A stretch of DNA of 64,000 nt from Cyrtodaria siliqua (lineage: Eukaryota > Mollusca > Bivalvia > Adapedonta > Hiatellidae): contig JAWPHD010010369.1 in the NCBI GenBank assembly GCA_037043455.1, forward strand, positions 30,382 through 94,381, given 5' to 3'. The position numbers and the translations under genes are program-made. The number at the start of each line of letters is the position of its first letter. Position 1 is the first letter of the stretch. Below, in pieces: positions 1 through 12,274 of the stretch. The notes under the pieces were generated by a model. It was given only the letters and a program-made list of their open reading frames with translations. It was not told the origin of the DNA and made no database searches.

Positions 1-1110
1 TGGCTGTAAAATATTTATTCTACCAATTTTCAAAACTACTGTGTTTTAATTTACAACAAAAAACAAAAAAATGGCCATTGCAACCGTATATAATTTATGT
101 TCATATTGTTAAAATTGCTCATGTTAATGATGAAAACCGTTTGGCTGAAACAAGAGCCCCGAAAAAGAGGTCCCCTTCTGCATATGCCATTACGTGGTCC
201 GAGTATTAACTTTCATACCCCATCCAACCCCTTCTCCAAGAAGCGAAAACGGGGTTGGTTGGGATATGAAATAAAACATTAATTTCGGTTTAAAAAGTTT
301 GGATATTGTAAAATTAAAACATGTAAACTGGTTATTGCCTTTATTACAGTAAAACTGTTCTAAAATGTGTTTTATTGTCGAAATTTTTGTTATAGAATCC
401 TGCTAATATTAGCTTTCCCATCGATTAATGGAATTAAGGCGGTACAACGTAATGAGTTAATCTTGATGTAAATGGAGAGTGAACCTGGAATATTCATTAA
501 GCTTGGCGCCGTATAACATTTTTGTGTTGGTGCGATATAAAATCTAACTAAACTTTATTGTAACAGGCCGAGTGCCAGCTGAGATTATGCGATAGCACGT
601 AGTCCATCGTCAATTAGCTTTTTGTTCTGAACACGTTTACTTGTAAACGTTATCCGATTTTAATGAAATTTGACGTGAAGGTTTGTTCCTATAAGATCTC
701 CAACTAAATTGTCAATGAACTATATGCATTTCAGAGTTATTTCCCTTGATTTTTTTAAGACCTTGTGAACATGGTAATTATATCTTGTACAAGGTGTTGG
801 TCACCTTAAAATCCCAACTCAATTCAAATGACCATAATCAAAAGCAACTCATGTGTTGCAGATTTGTTGCCCTTGATTATGGTTCAGTAGGGATTTTCAG
901 TGTGAACATGAATACTTTGGCATTTTTCTATCCGATCTTAAACACCCTGACTGCTTTAGATAATGTGATGAAACTTGACGTGTTTATGTATCATCAACAT
1001 AATAACTTCGGCATTTTCTATCCGATCTTAACCTCTGAAACCGCTTTAGATAATGTGATAAAACTTTATGTGTGTATGTATCATCACATTGAGGTCACAT
1101 TTTCACACGC
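1..1110 (+). repeat. Dispersed repeat R1, copy A (left end cut by window)
   Basis: This segment reappears with few changes at 36072-38110, which has an extra insert, and in fragments at 42179-42600, 43610-43710 and 47630-47715. Shared landmarks are the GAAGCGAAAACGGGGTTGG block near 241, the CTTTCCCATCG block near 412 and a roughly 90-bp tandem segment near 900-1090. The tandem segment gives short open frames only because its period is a multiple of three. No protein family is recognised. The family could be a non-autonomous transposon or an old satellite-bearing element. Orientation is arbitrary. From about 1110 to 1449 nothing is recognised. Confidence 0.75.
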
Positions 1111-1449
1111 TTTTCGGCATATATTATGTAGCTTTAAGTACACTCGTTTTTCATGATTTTTATATAAAGTAAGAAAAAGAGAAAATCATTGAAATGTGAT
1201 TTAGGCCTCATACACACATTTATTCATATTGATAAAACTATGTAATATATCATACAAACATAATTGTTTTGTTTTCCATTAATGCGTATTGTAACATTTG
1301 ATGTATAAAATAATTGTATGAAGGAGTAATTATTTTGTCATCAAATATGACATGTAGATTTCATGTAGGATTCATTATAGCATATTGTTAATGAAATATC
1401 CTAGGCACTCAGATATTATTGTAGTCATTTGAAAAAATAAAGCAAAAAC

Positions 1450-4400
1450 TCTACTATACAGTATTGCACTTTCTTCTTTATTTCCACACCAAAGATCTAC
1501 TATACAATATTGAACTTTCTTCTTTATTTCCATACCAAAGATCTACTATACAATATTGAACTTTATTCTTTATTTCCATACCAAAGATCTACTATACAAT
1601 ATTGAACTTTCTTCTTTATTTTCATACCAAAGATCTAGTATATAATATTGAACTTTCTTCTTTATTTCCACACCAAAGATCTACTATACAATAGTGAACT
1701 GTCTTCTGTATTTCCATACAAAAGATCTACTATACAATATTGAACTTTCTTCTTTATGTCCATACCAAAGATCTTCTATATAATATTGAACTTTCTTCTT
1801 TATTTCCATACCAAAGATCTACTATACAATAATGAACTTTCTTCCTTATTTTCATACCAAAGATCTAGTATACAATATTGAACTTTCTTCTTTATTGCCA
1901 TACCAAAGATCTACTATACAATAGTCAACTGTCTTCTGTATTTCCATACCAAAGATCTACTATAGAATATTGAACTTTCTTCTTTATTTCCAAAACAAAT
2001 ATCTACAATACAATATAGAACTTTCTTCTTTATTTCCATACCAAAGAACTATACAATATTGAACTTTCTTCTTTATTTCCATACCAAAGATCTACTATAT
2101 AATATTGAACTTTCTTCTTTATTTCCATACCAAAGATCTTCTATACAATATAGAACTTTCTTCTTTATTTGCATACCAAAGATCTACGATACAATAATGA
2201 TCTTTCTTCTTTATTTCCATACCAAAGATCTACTATACAATATTGAACTTTCTTTTGTATTTCCATACCAAAGATCAGCTATACAATATTGAACTTTCTT
2301 CTTTATTTCCATACCAAAGATCTACAATACAATATAGAACTTTCTTCTTTATTTCCATACCAAAGATCTACAAAACAATATAGAAATTTCTTCTTTATTT
2401 CTATACCAAAGATCTACTATACAATATTGAACTTTCTTCTTTATTTCCATACCAAAGATCTACTATAAAATATTGAACTTTCTTCTTTATTCCCATACCA
2501 AAGATCTACTATACAATATTAAACTTTCTTCTTTATTTCCATACCAAAGATCTACTATACAATACTGAACTTTCTTCGTTATGTCCATACCAAAGATATA
2601 TTATACACTATTGAACTTTCTTCTTTATTTCCATACCAAAGATCTACTATACAATATTGATTTTTTTTCTTTATTTCCATACCAAAGATCTACTATACAA
2701 TATTGAACTTTCTTCTTTATTTCCATACCAAAGATCTATTATACAATATTGAACTTTTTCTTTTTTTCCATACCAAATATCTACTAAACATTATAGAACT
2801 TTCTTCTTTATTTCCATACCAAAGATCTACTAAACAATATAGAACTTTCTTTTTTTTATATTCCAAAAATCTACTATACAATATTGAAATTTTTTCTGTA
2901 TTTCCATACCAAATATCTATAGAACTTTCTTCTTTATTTTCATTCCAAAGATCTACTATACAATATTGAACTTTTTTTTTATTTCCATACCAAAGATCTA
3001 CTATACAATATTGAACTTTCTTCTTTATTTCCATACCAAAAATCTACTATACAATATTGAAATTTCTTCTGTATTTCCATACCAAATATCTATAAAACTT
3101 TCTTCTTTATTTCCATACCAAAGATTTTCTATACAATATTGCACTTTCTTCTGTATTTCCTTACCAAATATCTATTAAACAATATACAACTTTCTTTTTT
3201 ATTTCCATACCAAAGATCTACTATACAATATTGAACTTTCTTCTGTATTTCCAAACCAAATATCTATAGACTTTCTTCTTTATTTCCATACCAAAGATCT
3301 ACTATGCAATATTGAACTTTCTCCTTTTTTTGCATACCAAAAATCTACTATACAATATTGAACTTTCTTCGTTATTTCCATACCAAAGATATATTATGCA
3401 ATATTGAACTTCCTTCTTTATTTCCATACCAAAGATCTACTATACAATATTGAACTTTTTTCTTTATTTCCATTCCAAAGATCTACTATACAATATTGAA
3501 CTTTCTTCTTTATTTCCATAACTAAGATCTAATATACAATATTGAAGTTGCTTCTTTATTACCATACCAAAGATCTACTATACAATACAAAACTTTCTTC
3601 TATATTTCCATTACAAAGATCTATTATACAATATTGAACTTTCTTCTTTATTTCCATCCCACCGATCTACTATACAATATTGAACTTCCTTCTTTATTTC
3701 CATAACAAAGATCTAATATACAATATTGAAGTTGCTTCTTTATTTCCATATCAAAGATCTACTATACAATACAGAACTTTCTTCTTTATTTCCATTACAA
3801 AGATCTATTATACAATATTGAACTTTCTTCTTTATTTCCATACCACAGATCTACTATACAATATTGAACTTACTTCTTTATTTCCATAACTAAGATCTAA
3901 TAAACAATATTGAAGTTTCTTCTTTATTTCTATACCAAAGATCTACTATACAATATTGAACGTTCTTCTTTATTTTCATACAAAAGATCTATTATACAAT
4001 ATAGAACTATCTTTTTTATTCTCATACCAACGGAACTACTATACAATATTGAACTTTCTTCTTTATTTCCATACCAAAGATCTACTATACAATAATGAAC
4101 TTTCTTCTTTATTTCCATACCAAAGTTCTACTATACAATATTGAACTTCCTTCTTTATTTTCATAACAAGGATCTACTATACAATATTGAACTGTTTTCT
4201 TTATTTCCATTCCAAAGATCTACTATACAATAATGAACTTTCTTCTTTATTTCCATACCATAGATCTACTATACACTATTGAACTTTCTTCTTTATTTCC
4301 ATACAAAAGATTTAGTATACAATATAGAACTTTCTTCTCTATTTTCATACCAAATATCTACTATACCATATTGAACTTCCTTCTTTATTTCCGTACCAAA

Positions 4401-5119
4401 GATCTACTATACACTATTGAACTTTCTTTTTTATTCTCATACCGAAGATCTACTATACAATATTAAACATTTTTTCTTTATTTCCATACCGAAGATCTAC
4501 TATACAATATTGAACTTTCTTTTTTATTCTCATGCCGAAGAGCAACTATTCATTACTAAACTTTCTTCTTTATTTCCATACCAAATATCTACTATACAAT
4601 ATAGAACGTTCTTTTCTATTCTCATACCGAAGATCTACTATACAATATTGAACTTTCTTCTTTATTTCCATACCAAAGATCTATTATACAATATTGACCT
4701 TTCGTTTTAAGTTCTCATACCAAAGATGTACTATACACTATTGAACTTTCTTCTTTATTTCCATACAAAAGATCTACCATATAATATTGAACGTTCTTCT
4801 TTTTTCCTATACAAAAGATCTACAATAACATATTGAACTTTCTTCTCTATTGCCGTACCAAGAATCTACTATACAATATTGAACTTTCTTCTCTATTTAA
4901 ATACCAAAGATCTACTATACACTATTGAACTTTCTTCTTTATACCAAAGATCTACTATATACTAATGAACTTTCTTCTTTATTCCCATACAAAAGATCTA
5001 CTGTACAATATTGAACTTTCTTCTTTATGTCAAAACCAAAGATCTACTATACAATATTGACCTTTCTTATTTATTACCATACAAAAGATCCACTATACAA
5101 TATTGAACTTTCTTCTTTA
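1450..5119. repeat. 46-bp AT-rich minisatellite, about 80 copies
   Basis: The monomer begins GAACTTTCTTCTTTATTTCC and continues through ACCAAAGATCTACTATAC. It repeats with scattered point changes and a few short indels over about 3.67 kb. Almost every unit carries the palindrome AGATCT. The short open frames inside it (Phe/Tyr/Leu/Ser-rich) are a by-product of the repeat, and their frame drifts with the indels. The array starts about 340 bp after the end of R1 copy A and abuts a short unique spacer before the 75-bp array. Confidence 0.93.
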
Positions 5120-5154
5120 GCATCAGTTAAGTGTCCCACCTGGAAGCTATGTCA

Positions 5155-5607
5155 ACCCATATTTATTCATGATCAGTTGTGCTATTGTGGTATTGTCCCG
5201 TCCTACGTGAGAGTTAATACTAGAGTCGAGATCATCTTTATTCATGATCAGTTGTACTATTGTGATATTGTCACGTTCTACGTGAGAGTTAATATTAGAG
5301 TCGATACCATCTTTATTCATGATCAGTTGTACTATTGTGGTATTGTCACGTGCTACGTGAGAGTTAATACTAAAGTCGAGACCATCTTTATTCATTATCA
5401 GTTGTACTATTGTGATATTGTCACTGGCTTCGTGAGAGTTAATACTAGAGTCGAGACCATCTTTATTCATGATCATTTGTACTATTGTGATATTGTCACT
5501 TGCTTCGTAAGAGTTAATACTAGAGTCGAGACCATCTTTATTCATGATCAGTTGTACTGTTGTGGTATTATCACGTGCTACGTGAGAGTTAATACTAGAG
5601 TCAAAAC
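5155..5607. repeat. 75-bp tandem repeat, six units
   Basis: Units of 75 bp share the landmarks TTTATTCATGATCAGTTGTA and GTGAGAGTTAATACTAGAGTC and follow one another in register. Because 75 is divisible by three, both strands stay open for more than 130 codons. The codon pattern just mirrors the unit, so no protein is called. Similarity between units is high, which suggests a young expansion. Confidence 0.88.
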
Positions 5608-5812
5608 CTTATAGTTGAGAAGTTTGATATATTTGTACCGGATATTATTCTGAAACATTCCATGTCTTCATGCGGATTTAGTAATACACTCTTTTAGACG
5701 ACTATAAATCAGTATAATTATTTAATAATAACAACAAAAAACTGGAATATATTTGTAATTGATTCTCCCTGAAAACTTCATCCTTGAACATTAACGTTGC
5801 AAGACTTTGCAG

Positions 5813-7948
5813 TTATACATTGGCTTTGCTCAGAAGTTCAATAATGTGCCATTTTGCCGCGTTGTGCAGTGGTTGTATTTTCCAAGATTTTACGAAACAT
5901 TGGATCGCTTTGCCTATGCTATTTTCCTGGATATATATCCAGCCCAATAAGTTGTACGCGGTTTCTTTGTGCCTAAGGTTCGGATCGTCTCTGATCACCC
6001 ACTCCATGTTGTCTATGGCGACTTTCTTGTGTGCGTTTTTGTTAAGTCGTCTATACGCTAGATATTGCATGAAGAAAAAATAGACTTTAGCATCAACAAC
6101 CGCCCAATCAAACCACTCAGTGTCGCACTTGTCATAATTACGCGATCCTGCTGGTATGCCGACTGACCGGAACATTTCATGCCTTAACGCGTCCGAGATG
6201 ATACTGCACATATGAGGCACAAACTGTACACATGGGGTGAAATACATTGCAGTATCGTCTAAAGTCAAATTACCGTCAGGCATTTTCCTGAGGAGGTTGT
6301 GGTTACACGTATGCTCTACTCGTCTACATGCACATTGTGTGACCAACAATGATATACTCGTTTCAAGGCGTGATAGCAATAGTTCACATATACGATATTG
6401 ACCAAGAAAAAGCAGCTTTGAAACGAAAGCTAAAACAAAACTAAAATCACATCTTTCTCCAACAGCGGTTTTATATGCAATCAGTGACAACGATACACAC
6501 GATCTACTTATGTTTCCGTCTGTATAGTTTTCCAGACCGAATGCCAAAATCTCCTGGGCAAAAATTGATCTGATGCTTGGTAAAATCATCATTTTTGCCA
6601 CATGGGTTTCTTCTCTCGTGTGTTCAGAAAGAATATCTGTACTTTGCAGCGTACACATATACCGTATTATCTTTGCTATGGATGTACGTAATTCTATATC
6701 CAGGCAAAGCTTCTGAATGGTGTGTTGTTTGAAAAATGAAACCTGTTCAAACACGCTTTTAGTCATAGTATAAATGCTATAGCTTTGGTCACACATAACT
6801 GGACAACGTATTACAGGAGCGCTTGCTGCACGTGCGATACTCTCTCCAATCCCGTCACACTGAATACGGAGTAAGAATGTACATCCCTCTGATAGTAACC
6901 CGTGTATAACTTGGTACAGCTTTATTCTTAAGTCTCCTTGAATTTTTCTAGCAAACATATTTTCCTCTTTAATGAAATAGTTTGGACAAAAGCCGACACT
7001 GACTCAGCACAGTAATGTGTTCAAACAACAAAATACACATGCCAGAAAGTTAGGTGGCGTCCACCATTCTACTGGTAATAGTTCTACCATATACAAGATA
7101 CACGTCTTACAATGGTATGAACTGAGAGAATCTTGCCCGATTTCACGTTTAATCAAATCCTTCTTTATTATTTTTAAGAGAACATAACAATTGAACTGAA
7201 TAGGAGATAGTCGGAACATGAGTTGTCTTTCGTGGAGCGAGTATGATATCCTCCATTCGAGATTCTTCTCCCCGCTAAATGGGTTACCGATTGGAACAAA
7301 GAAGCACCCGTACGAGTTTAACAAATCGATAAATTCGTGTGGATATCTATTACTGAGACGAAAGCGTGTGATCCAGTTGGATGCAAAAGATGGACATGTC
7401 TTACATCTATAAGCCGTAACAAAGTCTACTGCTGCGTATCCTTGTTGAGCACGACGAGTGCCTGCTGGTCCATTCAGCTCATCTACATAATGAACATTAC
7501 TAAATGATGATTTATTGTTCCTCACAAGTCTGCCATACATGTCAATACTCATATAGTCATCACCAGCTCGTGCATTATCTACATTAGAAGGAACACTATG
7601 TTCTACATGTTGTAGTTTTACATATCCAGGGTAGGTTGTATGGTCTCTAACAAGAAGAAAACATTCTCCATCAGGCAGAACCTCGCACATGTTCTCAAAT
7701 ACTGGATAACGTTCGTCACATACTAGCACATCCATATCTGAATCTAATCCTACCGTAGTAGAGCCTTCAGATGAACTACCGAATATGTACTGTGTACCAT
7801 TGTCACCAGGTAACTGTCTGCTCATTGTGCCCAGTATTTCGCTTGTTATGGATGTTTTCATGTGCATCTTACGTTCTTCATCGAAGACGCCGATAGTGTC
7901 CATAATCTCGCACAGCCTCAAAGAGAGTGCCCGGATGTAGTCGCTCAT
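5813..7948 (-). pseudogene. Mab-21 / cGAS-like nucleotidyltransferase with TPR-like C-terminus, one premature stop
   Basis: Read on the minus strand from the ATG at 7948, a single frame of about 711 codons runs to TAA at 5813-5815 and is broken only by TGA at 7004-7006. The first 314 residues hold the nucleotidyltransferase core: GSSSEG at residues 57-62, the acidic pair D71/D73 in DSDMDV, and a third acidic residue, D175, in YAAVDF. The pattern matches Mab-21/cGAS-like proteins, which in catalytic members make cyclic dinucleotides after ligand sensing. After the stop the same frame resumes with FCPNYFIKEENMF, a stretch normally internal to this family. It ends in a helical TPR-like segment (AYNLLGWIYIQ, then KAIQCFVKSWKIQP). 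Single-exon paralogues of this kind are abundant in bivalves. The TGA may be a fixed nonsense mutation, a polymorphism or an assembly error. Catalytic residues look intact, but activity and ligand are unknown. Confidence 0.85.
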
Positions 7949-8292
7949 TGTAAATCTAAAGAGATAATACTATAGTAATAAATATATACTATTTTAATCA
8001 TTACAATAATGTAACTAGAATAACAATCAGAAGACTAAATGCAACTATAGATACTATTATTATTTAATTTACTGTTGTTATTATACTATATACAATTATG
8101 ATAATAGTACAACAATATTAGTGATAACAGTAAGAATCAAATATGTATACAACACATGAATCTTTTAAATGTTTGTAGTAATAATACATTACTGATTATT
8201 ATTATCATTATTTCATTATTATTATTATGACTATTGCTCTTGTTATATTTTTATTCTTGTTTTTATTATTATTATTACTATTGCTGTTGTTG

Positions 8293-8329
<37 letters not shown>

Positions 8330-8804
8330 AATCATAGTTTTATTCACTGCAATGAATTTGGTAAATGTGAATATTTTATTATGTAAATGTTTACAATACA
8401 TTAACAGTAATCGGCTCACTTGAAAGGTTTACAGATATAAGACAAAATGTACATGTAAATGTATTATGTCTAATACTCATTATTAGAGAGAGAGAGAGAG
8501 AGAGAGATGATAATGAAATGATATTTTCGGAAGAAGCTGGAAGCATATACACCAATAGCTATATATAGGCCATTCTTCATTCTCGACCATATACACGTTT
8601 TGAAGTGAAAGTTGATTTGTTTAATGTATAGCATGATGAATGCATATCAAAAATACATATATACTGAAGACGATGATAATCTATAAGTATTATCCACTTA
8701 TTGCTTTAATCATTTATATTTGTTGTTTTCATTTTCTGTAACCTACATGTAACACATAGTTTCCGTTATGAATTACTCAAACTGCGCGTACATTGATTGT
8801 CAAG
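7949..8804. other. Intergenic AT-rich stretch with simple repeats
   Basis: No gene is seen. The stretch contains an interrupted ATT/TTG-type microsatellite (about 8218-8330) and a perfect GA run (about 8485-8507). It lies upstream of the Mab-21-like gene, but no convincing core promoter was found. Confidence 0.6.
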
Positions 8805-8966
8805 GGTGGATCAAAAGAGGAGTAGGACGACCCAGCAGCGAGATAGGGTATGGCAGACGCAGCGCTGCCACCGACCCACCGCACCCCCACCAAACTCCAC
8901 CAACACACACAAAAACCAAAATCCAGCCATAGCTTCCAGATTTTAAGGGAGCTCGTGCCCGATTTA
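8805..8966. repeat. GC-rich unit leading into a GAA tract
   Basis: This block is clearly richer in G and C than its surroundings. It contains GCAGACGCAGCGCTGCCACC and a C/A-rich stretch, and ends GAGCTCGTGCCCGATTTAG immediately before the GAA repeat. The abrupt composition change and the simple-repeat tail resemble the 3' end of a retroposed element, but no family is recognised and no second copy is seen in the window. Confidence 0.4.
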
Positions 8967-9240
8967 GAAGAAGAAGAAGAAGAAGAAGAAGAAGAAGAAG
9001 AAGAAGAAAGAAGAAGAAGAAGAAGAAGAAGAAGAAGAAGAAGAAGAAGAAGGAGAAGAAGAGAAGAAGAAGAAGAAAAAGAAGAAGAAGAAGGAGAAGA
9101 AGAAGAGAAGAAGAAGAAGAAGAAAAAGAAGAAGAAGAAGAAGAAGAAGGAGAAGAAGAAGAAGAAAGAGAAGAGAAGAAGAAGAAGAAGAAGAAGAAGA
9201 AGAAGAAGAAGAAGAAGAAGAAGAAGAAGAAGAAGAAGAT
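8967..9240. repeat. GAA/TTC trinucleotide microsatellite, about 270 bp
   Basis: This is an almost pure run of GAA (AGA) with a few A, G or GGA interruptions. It is a polypurine-polypyrimidine mirror-type tract. Open frames through it (Glu/Arg/Lys on plus, Ser/Phe/Leu on minus) are artefacts. It is directly joined to the first unit of the 39-bp minisatellite. Confidence 0.95.
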
Positions 9241-11497
9241 GGTAACACTGTATGGCATAGATCCATTCAGTCATACTATGGTAACACTGTATCACATAGA
9301 TCCATTCAGTCATACTATGAAAACAAAGTGTGGCATAGATCCATTCAGTCATACTATGGTAACACTGTATGGAATAGATCCATTCAGTCATACTATGGTA
9401 ACACTGTATGACATAGATCCATTCACACATACTATGGTAACACTGTATCGCATAGACCCATTCTGTCATACTACAGTGACACTGCATGGCATAGATCCAT
9501 TCAGTCATACTACGGTGACACTGTATGGCATAGACCCATTCAGCCATACTACGGTGACACTGTATGCCATAGACCCATTCACCCATACTACGTTGACACT
9601 GTATGACATAGATCGATTCAGCCATACTACAGTGACACTGTATGACATAGACCCATTTAGCCATACTACAGTGACACTGTATGACATATATCGATTCAGC
9701 CATACTACAGTGACACTGTATGACATAGACCCATTCAGCCATACTACGGTGACTCTGTATGACATAGACCCATTTAGCCATACTACAGTGACACTGTATG
9801 ACATAGATCGATTCAGCCATACTACGGTGACACTATATGACATAGACCCATTCAACCATACTACAGTGCCACTGTGTGACATAGACCAATTTAGCCATAC
9901 TACGGTGACACTGTATGACAAAGACCCATTTAGCCATACTACGGTGACACTGTATGACAAAGACCCATTTAGCCATACTACGGTGACACTGTATGACATA
10001 GATCGATTCAGCCATACTACAGTGAAACTGTATGACATAGACCTATTTAGCCATACTACAGTGACACTGTATGACATATATCGATTCAGCCATACTACAG
10101 TGACACTGTATGACATATACCCATTTAGCCATACTACGGTGACTCTGTATGACATAGACCCATTTAGCCATACTACAGTGACACTGTATGACATAGATCG
10201 ATTCAGCCATACTACAGTGACACTGTATGACATAGATCGATTCAGCCATACTACAGTGACACTGTATGACATAGACCCTTCAGCCATACTACAGTGACAC
10301 TGTATGAAATAGACCCATTTAGCTATACTACAATGACACTGTATGACATAGACCCATTCACCCATACTACGTTGACACTGTATGACATAGATCGATTCAG
10401 CCAAACTACAGTGACACTGTATCACATAGACCCATTTAGCCATACTACAGTGACACTGTATGACATAGATCCATTTAGCCATACTACAGTGACACTGTAT
10501 GACATAGACCTATTCAGCCATACTACAGTGACACAGTATGACATAGACCCATTTAGCCATACTACGGTGACACTATATGACATAGACCCATTCAGCCATA
10601 CTACAGTGCCACTGTATGACATAGACCCATTTAGCCATACTACAGTGACACTGTATGACATAGACCCATTTAGCCATACTACGGTGACACTGTATGAAAT
10701 AGACCCATTTAGCCATACTACGGTGACACTGTATGACATAGACCCATTCAGCCGTACTACGGTGACACTGTATGACATATACCTATTCAACCGTTCTACG
10801 GTGACACTGTATGACATAGACCCATTTAGCCATACTACAGTGACACTGTATGACATAGACCCATTTAGCCATACTATGGTGACACTATATGACATAGACC
10901 CATCCAGCCATACTACGGTGACACTGTATGACATAGACCCATTCAGCCATACTACAGTGACACTGTATGCCATAGACCCATTTAGCCATACTATGGTGAC
11001 ACTATATGACATAGACCCATCCAGCCATACTACGGTGACACTGTATGACACAGACCCATTCAGCCATACTACGGTTACACTGTATGACATAGACCCATTC
11101 ATCCATACTACGGTGACACTGTATGACATAGACCAATTCAGCTATACTAAGGTTACACTGTATGACTAAGACCCATTCAACCATACTACGGTGACTCTGT
11201 ATGGCATATACCCATTCAGCCACACTACGGTGACACTGTATGGCATACGCCCATTCAGCCATACTACTGTAACACTGTATGGAATAGACCCATTCAGTCA
11301 TACTACGGCAACACTCTATGGTATAGACACATTCAGCCATACTACGTTGACACAGTATGACATAGACACATTCATCCATACTACATTGACACTGTATATC
11401 ATAGACCCATTCAGCCATACTACATTGACACTGTATGTCATAGACCCATTCAGCCATAATACAGTGGCACTGTATGACACAGGCTCATTCAACCTAC
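9240..11497. repeat. 39-bp minisatellite, array 1, about 58 copies
   Basis: The monomer is 39 bp, with the landmarks GTGACACTGTATGACATAGA and CCATTCAGCCATACTACG. Early units (9240-9470) are more divergent, and units from about 9600 onward are more homogeneous. Since 39 is 13 codons, both strands read through with a 13-residue period (plus strand VTLYDIDPFSHTT), giving several long but spurious frames. The same monomer forms a second array at 24522-25968 and a short remnant at 14697-14862. Confidence 0.95.
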
Positions 11498-11529
11498 GGC
11501 ATTTGTTTTCGAAAGGTCCTTAATATAGA

Positions 11530-11766
11530 TTACCTTCAGCTATTGATTTTAATGCCTGTCGTGCCCAGATCGCCCACTCCATTGAAGATTTTAGTATAAA
11601 ATGGTGACGTAGACAACATACGGACCCAAACTCGCTTTCTACTTGGAAAAAGTCTATTCTTAAAATTATAGATACACGTATTAACCTTTATAATGCTAAC
11701 CCCTCTTTACTACCTCCGAGACCTAAGTTTTCCTTTCGTAATCTAAATTCGGGAATTCAGGAATTT
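11530..11766 (+). pseudogene. N-terminal fragment of Penelope-like ORF
   Basis: The frame reads about 76 residues, including IDTRINLYNANPSLLPPRP and NSGIQEFHNK, which resemble the region upstream of the RT in this bivalve retroelement family (recalled from family knowledge). One in-frame TGA is present at about 11605. The fragment stops at the AAAAAAGG junction, where a minus-oriented tail begins. It is non-functional and most likely part of the same insertion event as the flanking pieces. Confidence 0.5.
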
Positions 11767-11771
11767 CATAA

Positions 11772-12274
11772 TAAAAAAGGATAAAAATATCGGACAGGGA
11801 AAGCAGCATTCAAGGACGACAGTCAACCACAAAACACAAAAACAAACACGCAAACAGACAAACGAAAAGACAAAAGTAAAAAATGCAAACGACATCACAA
11901 ACACAAAAGGGTTGACAATAGGGCTACCGCCTTGGAACGGTCAGTGGCAAAGTAGGCCACTGGGGATTTAAACCGGTTCTAGGGTGCACCAAACCTCACA
12001 CTTACCCAACTGTCATCCCATTAAAACAGGACAGTGTAAATAAAGAAATCCCCGCCATGATCTAATCTCTAACCAACAAGGCAGCATCAATAGGCAATAT
12101 AAGTAAAACACAAATATGCTCGTGTAAATATAATACAAAAAAACAATAGCCTAGAAAGCCACAATGAAGGTACTCAATGACTTTGCAGAAGCCAGAGCAG
12201 TAAGAGAATAAACCATTAAGGGCACGACAAGAAAGATCATGGACAAACATCAAACGCCACCGTCCCAATGGGCT
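11772..12274 (-). repeat. 3' tail of the Penelope-like family (inverted copy)
   Basis: This is the non-coding tail that follows the RT stop codon, read on the minus strand. Landmarks include TGCCTATTGATGCTGCC, AACCGGTTTAAA-type and GTTGACTGTCGTCCTTGAATG motifs, ending near TGTCCGATATTTTTAT. Diverged copies occur at 14193-14693, 17930-18080, 27650-28260, 38500-38885, 39830-40315, 42386-42518, 48780-48900, 52325-52775, 53585-53763 with 61684-62700, and 63800-64000. That makes it the most frequent dispersed repeat of the window. Confidence 0.85.

Noticed and set aside
5027..5614. 195-codon plus frame and 132-codon minus frame
   Set aside because: 75-bp tandem units are open on both strands, and no known protein pattern is present.
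7004..7006. In-frame TGA read as selenocysteine in the cGAS-like gene
   Set aside because: No SECIS-like structure was recognised and this family does not use selenocysteine. A nonsense mutation or error is simpler.
8850..9245. Glu/Arg/Lys-rich and Ser/Phe/Leu-rich frames
   Set aside because: Translation of a GAA/TTC microsatellite.
9239..11169. Long open frames with a 13-residue period (VTLYDIDPFSHTT) on both strands
   Set aside because: They follow from a 39-bp tandem repeat whose length is a multiple of three. Both strands are open and no start, domain or codon constraint is apparent.
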